From Candidatus Latescibacterota bacterium (lineage in GTDB: Bacteria; Krumholzibacteriota; Krumholzibacteriia; WVZY01), in the NCBI GenBank assembly GCA_011772205.1, contig WVZY01000071.1:62001-126000 (forward strand): DNA of 64,000 bases. The letters are read 5' to 3'. The translations under genes were made by a program, and so were the position numbers. Of this stretch, positions 36,125 to 45,036 are shown piece by piece (the first letter of the stretch is position 1; each line of letters begins with the position of its first letter). Below the pieces are notes generated by a model that ran no database searches, was not told the origin of the DNA, and saw only the letters and a program-made list of their open reading frames with translations.

Positions 36125-38077
36125 CTAGATTTCGAGTTCTCTTCTCATCTCCATGTCATATAGTACTCGCTCTTTGCCTTTTGCAATCCCCAGGTTCCGG
36201 CGTTTTTCATTGATATGATCTATGATGAGTGCAGCCATTTTAGAAGGATCTGGTTCCGTGGCCCACATTCCACCGAAGATTTTTTCGAACTCTTTGAAGA
36301 TATGATCAGAAAAAGTCTTGCTGCCGATGACAGGAAGGCCCACCCCGAATATGGTAAACACGCCCGATGCAACGAAGTAATGGCCGATAGAGATGGCTTT
36401 CTCACTCATCCACTCGGGCGCAGCCCCTGCCACGGGAAGCTCGCTGATATCCTTACCCAAGCCTCCCACTCTAACCATCTCGGACAGTGCAATCAGAATG
36501 CGGCTGTTATCCACACACGATCCCGAGTGGAGTACAGGTGGCATGCCCACGGCCTTACAAACTTCGGCCAAACCTCTGCCGGCATGTTTCTCAGCCGATT
36601 CCGGGATGAGGAATCCCGCCTTTGCACAGGCAATGGCAGAGCAACCTGTCTGGACGACCAAAATATTGTTACCGATGAGTTCCTCGACGAGGCTCACGTG
36701 ACTACGGTCATGGGTCACCTTAGGATTACAGCAGCCAACGATACCCGCAACGCCTTTAATCCTTCCGTTGATAACGTTGTCGTTGAGGGGAACGTAAGAC
36801 TCACGGAATCTGCCCCCAAGCATATAATTGATCGCTTCATGGCTGAACCCGGCGATGAGATCCATCTTTTCTTTGGGGATGTCTACGTTGTCCCTGTTGG
36901 GGAAGTTTTCGATGGCCTCCCTGATGATTTCTTTGGCCGTTTCCAAAGCATTTCTCTCGGAGAACTCATAATGTATGGCACCGACGATCTTCGCCTTGGA
37001 GGAGGTGCTCACGATTTTAGTGTGGTAATATTTGGAAATCTCCGGAAGTGAGGGCATGATACACTGGACATCCACGATCATCGCATCGACGGCACCCGTG
37101 CTGAGGGCCAGCTCCTGCTGCAGAATGTTGCCAGCGATTGGCAAGCCATGCCGCAAAAGAATCTCGTTGGCCGTGCAGCAGATCCCGGCCAGATTTATTC
37201 CCTTTGCCCCCTTTGACTTGGCAAGATCGAGCAAATCTTTGTCCCTGGAAGCGGCAACGAGCATTTCTGAGAGCACGGGCTCATGACCATGAACAATGAT
37301 ATTGACGTCCTCCTCGGAGAGCACGCCGAGATTCACCTGGCCCCTGAGAGGTGATGGGGTGCCAAACAGGATATCCTGAAGCTCGGTGGCGATCATAGAC
37401 CCCCCCCACCCATCAGCCAGGGCGGTTCTGGCCGCCTGCAGCATGATGTTTTGATGGTCGTGATCCACACCCATGTTGGTTCTGTGCATCGTCTCCACGA
37501 TTTCCCGGTCAATACCTCGAGGAGCGACGTTTAGCTTCCGCCAGAGTGCCTGTCTCGTTTCAGGAGCATTTTTTATGAAGTCCACTTCACCTACCTGCTG
37601 CCCAAAATTTTCAATGGATCTTTTGGCAACTTCGAAAGCAATGTCTTCCTTGGGCCGATCTTCTACATCTGCGCCCAAAACTCGTGCAACTTTCTTGAGC
37701 TTATTCGTATCCTTTATGGAATAGCCGGAATCGGAATCCTTTGCCGCGGACAACAACGTTTGGGCGACTTCGCGGCCGTGGTCGGAATGGGCGGCTGCTC
37801 CTGCTGCAATCATGCGAGCAAAATTCCTGGCAACGATCACCTCGGCCGTAGCACCACATACGCCTTTCTTAGGACCTTTGCCCTTGAAGCTGATGCGGCA
37901 TGGACCCATGTAACAAATGTGGCAGCACAGTCCTTGCTCTCCGTACCGGCAGTGTGGCGTCTGCCCATCGGAACGGTCCCAAATAGTTTCCACTCCTTCT
38001 CGACTGCTTTTCTTGAGCAGTTTTTTGACCGCTGGGTCCACGCTTTTTTCTTTGTTTTCTTTGCGTTCTTTGCCCAT
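36125..38077 (-). CDS. cooS: Ni-containing carbon monoxide dehydrogenase, catalytic subunit
   Basis: 650 residues (AcsA/CooS family). The N-terminal CRYGEQGLCCHICYMGPC holds the B- and D-cluster cysteines; C-cluster elements are seen in NIIVHGHEPVLSE, AGICCTANE, DVQCIMPS, GIVGCCNP, TGCSAIACAKAGF and SGSCVDNSR. It reduces CO2 to CO for acetyl-CoA synthase, or oxidises CO. It lies 136 bases upstream of acsB and 262 bases downstream of the methionine synthase-like gene. Confidence 0.97.
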   Translation of the reverse strand: MGKERKENKEKSVDPAVKKLLKKSSREGVETIWDRSDGQTPHCRYGEQGLCCHICYMGPCRISFKGKGPKKGVCGATAEVIVARNFARMIAAGAAAHSDHGREVAQTLLSAAKDSDSGYSIKDTNKLKKVARVLGADVEDRPKEDIAFEVAKRSIENFGQQVGEVDFIKNAPETRQALWRKLNVAPRGIDREIVETMHRTNMGVDHDHQNIMLQAARTALADGWGGSMIATELQDILFGTPSPLRGQVNLGVLSEEDVNIIVHGHEPVLSEMLVAASRDKDLLDLAKSKGAKGINLAGICCTANEILLRHGLPIAGNILQQELALSTGAVDAMIVDVQCIMPSLPEISKYYHTKIVSTSSKAKIVGAIHYEFSERNALETAKEIIREAIENFPNRDNVDIPKEKMDLIAGFSHEAINYMLGGRFRESYVPLNDNVINGRIKGVAGIVGCCNPKVTHDRSHVSLVEELIGNNILVVQTGCSAIACAKAGFLIPESAEKHAGRGLAEVCKAVGMPPVLHSGSCVDNSRILIALSEMVRVGGLGKDISELPVAGAAPEWMSEKAISIGHYFVASGVFTIFGVGLPVIGSKTFSDHIFKEFEKIFGGMWATEPDPSKMAALIIDHINEKRRNLGIAKGKERVLYDMEMRRELEI

Positions 38078-38339
38078 TTCTCAAAATTCCTTATAAACTC
38101 TCGACGCTTGTAGCTGCTTTCTCCTTCTCCTTCGCAACTTTGAGAATCAAAAGGCAATCCTCATGTGCAAAGGATCAACAGGCAAAATATTTGTTCTGCC
38201 GCCAAGACGACTTAGTATGATCAAAAAGTCTTCGAATAGATTATAACTATTTATCGAAACAATCTATGGCGAGGAAAAGTTCTCTCAGCGGAACTTTGCC
38301 CAGGAATCTGTGCCTGATACGAAAAATACAAACATTCTA

Positions 38340-39380
38340 CTAGCCGGAAAGTATGTTTTTCAGTTCTGCGAGAACGGAAAAAATCCTGTCGGATAATTCC
38401 ACTGAAAGAGTGCCGGTTCCACAGGATGGTGTGAGCAAGCACCTTTCCCAAAGCAGATTTCTATCGACTCCCTTATTCACCATGTTGCCGATCAATTCCT
38501 CGAGTTTTTGTGCAAGTGATTCTGGATCTTCTTCGTTGATTTTCCCAGATGTGGGAACAATTCCCCAAGCTATAGCACCTCCCTTATCCAGGAATTTTCT
38601 TATCTCTTCAGGATAATACCCGATTGTTTCACCGAATTCGTAAGCATCAAAGCTGATGACATCGACTCCCGCTTCGATCAAGATTGGCCATTCCGTGTTG
38701 CCGCAACAGTGCGATCCCACCAAGGCACCATCTTTGTGAATGGCTTCGACCACTTCATTTATATGGCTGATGACATCCCGGCGCTGGACGCTAACGTATG
38801 TGGATGAACCGAAGGCTGATAAAATTGGCTCATCGATGAAACATATTTGCCTGCAGCCCAGGGAATTGAATTTATCCAGGAGCCACCTGGCTTTCATTGT
38901 CATTCCTTTGACGACGACATCTCTAAAAACTTCGTTGTAATAGATAGACCGCTTATTTTCGTCGATTATTGCCAATCCGAACGTAACAGGACCCGTCACC
39001 TGGCTTTTGAAGAATTTCATTGATCCAGGTTTTTTAGCTGCGAGCTTTGCCCCCATTTCGTAAATGCCGCGACTGAAATGTGGGGATATTTTGAAGTACT
39101 CGAGATTCTCCGCCACGTAGTTTTCGTAAAATTTCTCCAGCTCGCTCGTGGAGTCTCCACTCGTGTCAAAATACATCCTTTGTTTGGACGCATCCAGGAC
39201 AGCGCAGGGCAGTCCCTCACTGTATTGGATCTCCATCTGCTCACGGAAATCGATTTGAGAAAGTTGTGGCCAGACAGGGATTTCCGGGATCGTATCCAGG
39301 ATGATGTCACAGGCTGAAGAGGCATCCTGGTGGGGGAAGCTCCCGATCGCGGTCGCCATACAATTGGGACTGAAAGTCAT
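38340..39380 (-). CDS. Core MetE-like, folate-independent methionine synthase (MesB-type candidate)
   Basis: 346 residues from the ATG at 39380. It corresponds to the C-terminal catalytic half of MetE alone (ATAIGSFPHQD at the start, VTGPVTFGL, CFIDEPILSAFGS). Zinc/homocysteine ligands are visible as H224-C-C226 (SHCCGN) and C320 (LTPSCGTGT). Core MetE proteins lack the folate-binding half and take methyl groups from corrinoids; the MesB family is known from bacteria with the Wood-Ljungdahl pathway. Its place between cooC2 and cooS suggests CFeSP as methyl donor, feeding homocysteine methylation. A methylcobamide:thiol methyltransferase for another thiol is the alternative. Confidence 0.78.
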   Translation of the reverse strand: MTFSPNCMATAIGSFPHQDASSACDIILDTIPEIPVWPQLSQIDFREQMEIQYSEGLPCAVLDASKQRMYFDTSGDSTSELEKFYENYVAENLEYFKISPHFSRGIYEMGAKLAAKKPGSMKFFKSQVTGPVTFGLAIIDENKRSIYYNEVFRDVVVKGMTMKARWLLDKFNSLGCRQICFIDEPILSAFGSSTYVSVQRRDVISHINEVVEAIHKDGALVGSHCCGNTEWPILIEAGVDVISFDAYEFGETIGYYPEEIRKFLDKGGAIAWGIVPTSGKINEEDPESLAQKLEELIGNMVNKGVDRNLLWERCLLTPSCGTGTLSVELSDRIFSVLAELKNILSG

Positions 39381-39586
39381 CTGACACTCACTCTCCGCGG
39401 GATATTGCAATCTATAATTTTATTATCTCTGTGTCCAAAATACAATATATATTTCGCGAATCCCTCGGTACGAGAAGCAGGAATAAACGATTCATTATAG
39501 GATACTGATACGTTTTCTGATTACGGGGGAAGGCCAGGAAAAAATTGAAAAAAGATTCGACTACTGATTTGCTTCAGTCTTCGGAC

Positions 39587-40375
39587 TCAAGAAACAAGAG
39601 CGTCCCCATGCTTCAATCTCTGAAAGATTTTTGCGAACTCAGCTTTCAGGTTCTCTTCCATCAGTTCAATCAGTGGCTGCTGTTCCATATCCGCCTCGAG
39701 AAAGACGGAATGATATGGAATCATTCCCAAGATAAATTCTTCCGGGAACTGAGCAGTGATCCAACTCTTTTGTTGTTCATTCTGGATTTTGTTACCGACG
39801 ATTCCGAAGGACTCAATTCCTATCTCACGGGCCAATTTCATGATGGTTTCAGCTGTGTTCACGCTTCTGAAGCTGGGCTCGACGACAATAATCATCCTGT
39901 CCACGGCTCCGGAGGTCGCTCTCCCAAGGTGTTCGATGCCGGCTTCCAAATCCACAATGACCACTTCTTCTCGCTCGAGAATGATTTCGTTGAGCAGGCT
40001 CTGAAGGAGAACGTTTTCCGGACAGGCACACCCGTTTCCTCCCTTTTGGACGGCGCCCAGCACCAATAATTTGATGTCCTTATAATTGATAGAGAACTTG
40101 TCGGGAATGTCGGAGACAGTGGGATTCAGCTTGAACAGCTGTCCAAACTGCCTCGGGCTCGCACCTGTTCTTTGTTTGATCAATTTACGCTGCTCTGAAA
40201 TGGGCTTGATCGATGCTGCTTGGGATTCCGGGATTCCGATGGCCGAAGCCAGGTTGGAATCTGGATCTGCATCCACGGCCAAGACCTTATACCCATCATT
40301 CATGAAATAATGGGCAAGGATTCCTGCCAGAGTTGTCTTTCCAGCACCTCCCTTTCCCGATATAGCTAGTTTCAT
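39587..40375 (-). CDS. Second CooC-type maturation ATPase
   Basis: 262 residues from the ATG at 40375. It has the deviant Walker A ISGKGGAGKTT, VLAVDADPDSNLASAIG, a CAC motif (NGCACPENVLL) equivalent to the CXC metal site of CooC, and VVIVDLEAGIEHLGRATSG. With the CooC at 33010 the cluster has two such ATPases, as in acetogens where CooC and AcsF differ in target (CO dehydrogenase C-cluster or ACS A-cluster). Which is which cannot be read from the sequence. It is the first gene of the CODH/ACS block. Confidence 0.9.
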   Translation of the reverse strand: MKLAISGKGGAGKTTLAGILAHYFMNDGYKVLAVDADPDSNLASAIGIPESQAASIKPISEQRKLIKQRTGASPRQFGQLFKLNPTVSDIPDKFSINYKDIKLLVLGAVQKGGNGCACPENVLLQSLLNEIILEREEVVIVDLEAGIEHLGRATSGAVDRMIIVVEPSFRSVNTAETIMKLAREIGIESFGIVGNKIQNEQQKSWITAQFPEEFILGMIPYHSVFLEADMEQQPLIELMEENLKAEFAKIFQRLKHGDALVS

Positions 40376-40828
40376 GGGATCATCCAACCTCTCGGATGGA
40401 TCGAAAGACACTGTTTCCAGAGTGCAATAAAACAATCATGAAAAGAGGCATTCTCCGTGAGAGTGAGAAATCGAGTCTTTCTGATCAAGGATTCAAGAGC
40501 TCCCCCCATTGTGGCCCAGGTGCGTTAGCCGAATCAAGGCCCGATGCTCGGCATCTGATAATAGGAGAGACTGCCGAGCTCATTCGCAGGTCAAGAAGGC
40601 CTCTCGGCTGTGTCGGAGTATCGGACCAGGCTTGTCATGAATCTGGCAGGAAAAGGCTCAACAAAGACTGAGTGCTTTCAGGCGGTCTCCAATTCGGCTT
40701 CGCTGAGCTTCTCCTGGAACAATTAATGGAAAATATCTTTCCGCCCCTGAAATGGATGTAATGCAAGCGTGGGCTCTTTGAAGAATCACGGGATCCAATC
40801 CGCTATGCAATAATGTTCGGATATCTTA
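40376..40828. other. Intergenic region upstream of the CODH/ACS block
   Basis: About 450 bases between divergent genes. It must hold the promoter for the minus-strand CODH/ACS genes but I see no convincing hexamer pair. I looked for a cobalamin riboswitch B12 box here and did not find one. A 91-codon plus-strand frame at 40396-40671 is not recognisable. Confidence 0.45.
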
Positions 40829-40857
40829 TTGAAATAATTTACTCTATATGGTATAAT
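40829..40857 (+). promoter_or_regulatory. Strong sigma70-type promoter for the CTERM-protein gene
   Basis: TTGAAA (40829-40834), 17 bases, then TATAAT (40852-40857) preceded by TGG (extended -10). It lies about 180 bases before the ATG at 41039, giving a long 5' leader. Confidence 0.75.
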
Positions 40858-41038
40858 CAATCTTTTTAAATATCACTTGAACTCGCGCATATAGCATGGG
40901 CGCCAAACCACCTACTTGCTGGAACCGGCGTGCTGAGGGAGAGCTAATAGATGAATGAGTTCCATGCATGCCGCCAACATCATACCCGTGCGCATTTCTG
41001 AGACTTCACCTGCGTTCCATCTCAAAGGAGGGTCTAAG

Positions 41039-42208
41039 ATGCGCAAAGCAATTTTTAAACTCGATCACGTGCGCAGCGCATCCGCTCTTTTCATTGGGCT
41101 CGGTCTTCTTTTTTGCTGCGTTTCTCAAGGCTTGGCCGGCGCCGACGTAAAAGATTCACCGCTCTTTGCAAGAGTTCTCGATTCCTCACTCGATGAACTC
41201 ACGCTGCCCTCCAACGCGTTCGCCCGCTGGAGTACCCGGGAGCTTGGCGAATCGTTCACGAATGCGCTGTTGGGCAGGCCGGCTTACGCACGTCAGCAAG
41301 CAGCAACCGTTTACGGTGAAAAGGCAACGCTTTGTTACAAAGATAACAGCCTCCCCGTCACCCACTGCGACCCGAACAGCGGAATGGGGCAGATATGTCA
41401 CTATACCGTACACTCGCAGTGGTATACTCAATGTAACAAGCCCGGCAACAGGACGGTGTGCATTGACGGCGGCACGCAATGCCCGGGAGACGGAGCATCC
41501 AATCAATGTTCGACGGCAATGTCCGGAATTATCACTGACTGCGAGCACGCAGGCCCCACCCTTTGCTACTTGCAAGGAACCGGATGCGAGGTCGGTGACA
41601 GGAACCGCTGCTATACAGTGGGTCCAGGTGATGAGGTAACGAGATGCCAATCCGGTCATGAATATGCAACGCTTTGCAATAAAGAAGTGACGGGTTGCTC
41701 ACGCACGGGTCATCGAGTTTGCCTGACTTTTGCAAGTAATACTAAAACTTATTGCGCAAGTGGGTCTCATGTCACCGTATGCCTTGGGGCAATAACAGAA
41801 TGCATCGACGACTTGATAAGGGAGGGATGCGATGGTTTCGCCTCATCCCTCAGGCAGACAATCACACCCCGCGGGAATAACATTCTCGTAGTCGCCAATA
41901 CTGGCGATCCATTTTGGGGGGATCCCGCGTTGGCCGATCTGGAATTCAATCCGCCTGGTCCTTCTGTTGCATATGCAGTGGTATACGATTCGACGGAAAC
42001 GCGGTTTTACATAGACTTCCCCGTTGAAGAGCATTACGACGTACTCCTACATAACGGTGTTGATCCTCCATTGCCAACAACAGGACTTCACGTAATGGAG
42101 TTTACGCCGATTCCCACCATCAGGACGGCGGGGATCATCCTATTGACGGGGCTCCTCTTTGGAGCGGGAATCATGATTCTCCTGAGACGCAGGCGGCAGG
42201 CTTCCTAG
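41039..42208 (+). CDS. Cysteine-rich secreted protein with IPTL-CTERM-like sorting signal
   Basis: 389 residues from an ATG with a perfect AAAGGAGGG six bases ahead. A signal peptide (about 14-34, SALFIGLGLLFCCVSQGLAG) is followed by about 70 ordinary residues and then a cysteine-dense region (about 100-265) built of short imperfect repeats of the type T-x-C ... C about every 18-22 residues (TLCYKDNSLPVTHC, TVCIDGGTQC, TLCYLQGTGC, TLCNKEVTGC, TVCLGAITEC). The C-terminus (358-389) reads IPTIRTAGIILL, a hydrophobic helix, then LLRRRR: the three-part IPTL/PEP-CTERM signal recognised by exosortases. The gene just downstream encodes an exosortase-like protein. Function unknown; probably an extracellular disulfide-rich protein. 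Confidence 0.85.
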   Translation: MRKAIFKLDHVRSASALFIGLGLLFCCVSQGLAGADVKDSPLFARVLDSSLDELTLPSNAFARWSTRELGESFTNALLGRPAYARQQAATVYGEKATLCYKDNSLPVTHCDPNSGMGQICHYTVHSQWYTQCNKPGNRTVCIDGGTQCPGDGASNQCSTAMSGIITDCEHAGPTLCYLQGTGCEVGDRNRCYTVGPGDEVTRCQSGHEYATLCNKEVTGCSRTGHRVCLTFASNTKTYCASGSHVTVCLGAITECIDDLIREGCDGFASSLRQTITPRGNNILVVANTGDPFWGDPALADLEFNPPGPSVAYAVVYDSTETRFYIDFPVEEHYDVLLHNGVDPPLPTTGLHVMEFTPIPTIRTAGIILLTGLLFGAGIMILLRRRRQAS

Positions 42209-42384
42209 CTGAGCTCCCCTGGTGAAAGACGTCTCTGTTTTCTGAAAATTTGCATGAAACGCTGACCTTCGGCAGCGTTCCGTAGGGCGGTTGAAGCTGA
42301 CGACCTCCGGTCCCAGCTCAACCTCCATGGATCGAGCATTTTGTCTTTCCCACGATTTCGCCTCAACCTTAGCTTGGAGTTTCA

Positions 42385-45036
42385 TTGCCAAACTCGGATT
42401 CTCGCCCCAATCGTGAATCTCATGAAGCAGTAACGAAAGGTTCGAAACACATTCGAACTGAAAAGACTTCACCTGAGGGTGGGTATCCACCACAAGCATC
42501 GTTTCTGTGGAATATCGTCCCCGCCACATTCGTCGGTTTGTTATTCCTGTGTGAATGCCAGGGCGTAGTGGATACTGGCTTTGCCCTGGTGCTGGCTTTT
42601 CTGCTCCTCGGCCTACCCCAGACCATCCGATTTATTAAACAGCCACCTCGAATACGCCTGCGTTCTCTCCTCTATTATATAGCAGCATGGGTGGTACTAT
42701 TCGCCAGCGCGCAAGTTCCGGCCTGGTGGCGGCCAGCTTTGGCGGCACTGTCTCTTCATAGCTGGTCGCAAGCCTTACAAAATCATGAAGAGCGGCGCGC
42801 CTTCCAATCCCTCATAGGAGGGACCGCGCTATTCGCCCTTATACTTCCCTCTTTTGCTGCGTTCCCGCCTTTATTGGCAATTCAGGAAGGTTGGGCTTCA
42901 TTCCTGTCAAAAATCTTAAGTGCGGTTTTCGGCAGGCCCCTTTCGGTTTCGGCGCCCGTTCTGGGTTTCGAGGCATGCCTGCTTTTTATTTGTATATTGA
43001 TCAATTCGGAATTCCTCCAAACAGGCCGTCGTGACCGTAGATGGCAGCGTATTGGCGGGGGAATGCTAATCGCCCATCTGGGGCCGATCGTTTGGGGCAC
43101 GTTGTTGATCTTTTTGCCAGGCTTTGACAGTCCCCTGCAAATCAGACCGGATCCAATTGCAGATCCCATGAAGCTATTATCCGATCTCACCCTAACGCAC
43201 CTCGTGATTTGGGGACCTTTCGTTGTTTCTGTACTGCTTGCGTTCTTGCTTCCTGCACGACTGCGGACAATCAGTATAGAAGGCCAGGACTCCCCAGATT
43301 TCCTTTTCCCGGCAAAGGTTCCCTGGACAAAGAAGCAGCTGTTATCAGCCGCCGTTGCAGTGCTGCTTCTCACCATCGCCGGAGGGTTGGCCCCCTGGTT
43401 GGAGCGTCCCGTTGAACGACGCGGTGCCACAGTAGTGCTGTATGAGAAAGGCTTCTTGAACTGGCTTCGCCCGAATTTCGAATTCTTTGGCCGCCGGAGT
43501 GCCGGCATGTTCGGACTGCTTCCGGATTTCATCGAATCGATCGGGCTTCGCGCGCAGCGCACTTCATCACTAACGCTGGCAACCCTGAGAGGCGCCTCAG
43601 TGCTTTTTATTGCAAACCCAGAGGGCCCGCTGCCGAAGTCGGAACAGGACGCCGTCTGGAAATTTGTGAGGGGAGGTGGGCATCTTATACTAGCCGGCGA
43701 TCACACCAGCTTACGAGGAGGCTGGGGTAATCCGCTGAATATTCTGCTGGAGCCGACGGACATTCGTTTTCGCACCGACTCAGCAAACTTTTTCACGGGC
43801 GGTTGGATCCACGGCTATCGCTTCCCGATGACGCCGTTGACGGCAGGTTTTCGTCCCGATCAGAATGAGCCCGCACTGGTAGTGGGAGCATCGCTGGAAA
43901 TCGGATCCAAGGCACGTCCCCTTGTTATTGGCCGATGGGGATATTCCGATGATCCTGCGCTGGCCGATAGCGCCAGTGGATTCTTGGGCGATCTCAAGTA
44001 CAGCCCAGGCGAGCATATTGGTGATCTTGTCCTGGTGGCAACCCAGCAGATGGGCCGCGGCCGGGTGACGGCTTTGGGGGATACTTCACCGTTTTTCAAC
44101 GGCATTCTCACAATAAGCTACTCGTTCGTTTCTCGGCTGTTTCTCTGGGCGGCTGCGCTGTCTCCCGATCCGCCATTTCGACTGTATTTAACGAACTGTG
44201 TGCTTGCACTGCTGCTGGGCTTAATACTGGCCCACGTATCCAGCCGGTTTTCGTCCGTTCTGATCGCAGGCGCCCTGGGTGCGACCATTCTGGGTTCTTG
44301 GGGTATCCACCAACAGGCCCAATGGTCCCCTCCATTTGAGTCCGGTCATATTGCCTTCTTGGATGCATCGCACCTGCCCCAGCATCAGCCGGGAATTTGG
44401 GAAGACCCGGGCATCATGGGCCTGCCGGTTAACATGATGCGATACGGTTACCAGACGTATTTCCTTGATCGCTTCGATAACAATCTTTTGAAGAAAGCCA
44501 AACTCCTGGCCTTGATAACGCCGCGCCGGGAGGTCACGGATCGGGAGACAGCGCAGCTCGCCGAATGGGTGCAAGCCGGCGGGACCCTATTGATTTCGAC
44601 CGGAGCAGAAGAAGAGGCCCCGATCCGCTCGCTGCTCCGGCACTTTGGATTGGCACTCCAGCCCATTCCGCTTGGAGGCCTCGATATCGAAAGCGAGTTT
44701 GGGCTGGTTCAAACGAAGGAAGCCTGGCCATTGGAGTTTGCGCCGGGTGATCGACAGCCAGGTCAAGCTCAGGTCATCTTGTCCTGGCGAGATTACCCAA
44801 TCGCAATGCGCCTTCACCAAGGGGACGGTCAGGTGATTGTCGTAGGGGACTCGAAGTTTTTCTGCAACTACAATCTCGAGCATGATAATCACGCGCATAT
44901 CTCCAACGTGAAGTTCCTGGGTTCTTTATTACCGCCCGTGGAGGATGTAGCCGACGAGGTAGAAAACTTCATGAAAGGTCAGGAGCTCGGTGGCGAAAAC
45001 GAAGAGGGTTCCGATACCAAGAAGCCTGAACCATGA
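42385..45036 (+). CDS. Exosortase-like membrane protein fused to two amidotransferase-like (DUF4350-type) domains
   Basis: 883 residues from a TTG with GGAG five bases ahead; no ATG occurs early in the frame. Residues 1-310 have eight predicted membrane helices. The loop before helix 6 reads FGRPLSVSAPVLGFEAC with C198, and LTHLVIWGPFVVSVLLAFLL before helix 8 gives H272; these sit where exosortases have the catalytic Cys (xEACSG) and His (Hxxx-G). The conserved Arg of helix 7 is not seen (AHLGPIVWG). After helix 9 come two Rossmann-like class I glutamine-amidotransferase/DUF4350-type domains (about 345-615 with VLFIANPEGPL and GGGHLILAGDHT; about 660-860 with GGTLLISTG) split by two helices (about 620-655). 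Probably acts on the upstream CTERM protein. The exosortase assignment is inferred by eye. Confidence 0.6.
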   Translation: MPNSDSRPNRESHEAVTKGSKHIRTEKTSPEGGYPPQASFLWNIVPATFVGLLFLCECQGVVDTGFALVLAFLLLGLPQTIRFIKQPPRIRLRSLLYYIAAWVVLFASAQVPAWWRPALAALSLHSWSQALQNHEERRAFQSLIGGTALFALILPSFAAFPPLLAIQEGWASFLSKILSAVFGRPLSVSAPVLGFEACLLFICILINSEFLQTGRRDRRWQRIGGGMLIAHLGPIVWGTLLIFLPGFDSPLQIRPDPIADPMKLLSDLTLTHLVIWGPFVVSVLLAFLLPARLRTISIEGQDSPDFLFPAKVPWTKKQLLSAAVAVLLLTIAGGLAPWLERPVERRGATVVLYEKGFLNWLRPNFEFFGRRSAGMFGLLPDFIESIGLRAQRTSSLTLATLRGASVLFIANPEGPLPKSEQDAVWKFVRGGGHLILAGDHTSLRGGWGNPLNILLEPTDIRFRTDSANFFTGGWIHGYRFPMTPLTAGFRPDQNEPALVVGASLEIGSKARPLVIGRWGYSDDPALADSASGFLGDLKYSPGEHIGDLVLVATQQMGRGRVTALGDTSPFFNGILTISYSFVSRLFLWAAALSPDPPFRLYLTNCVLALLLGLILAHVSSRFSSVLIAGALGATILGSWGIHQQAQWSPPFESGHIAFLDASHLPQHQPGIWEDPGIMGLPVNMMRYGYQTYFLDRFDNNLLKKAKLLALITPRREVTDRETAQLAEWVQAGGTLLISTGAEEEAPIRSLLRHFGLALQPIPLGGLDIESEFGLVQTKEAWPLEFAPGDRQPGQAQVILSWRDYPIAMRLHQGDGQVIVVGDSKFFCNYNLEHDNHAHISNVKFLGSLLPPVEDVADEVENFMKGQELGGENEEGSDTKKPEP

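Noticed and set aside
40396-40671. 91-codon plus-strand frame upstream of the CODH/ACS block
   Set aside because: No family resemblance, no ribosome binding site, and it lies in the expected promoter region of the divergent gene.
40376-40700. Possible cobalamin riboswitch ahead of the corrinoid gene block
   Set aside because: I could not find the B12 box or the conserved GCCACTG-type core on either strand.
42258-42279. Hairpin AACGCTG/CAGCGTT after the CTERM-protein gene
   Set aside because: Seven pairs without a T-run; not enough to call a terminator, and the genes on both sides may be co-transcribed.
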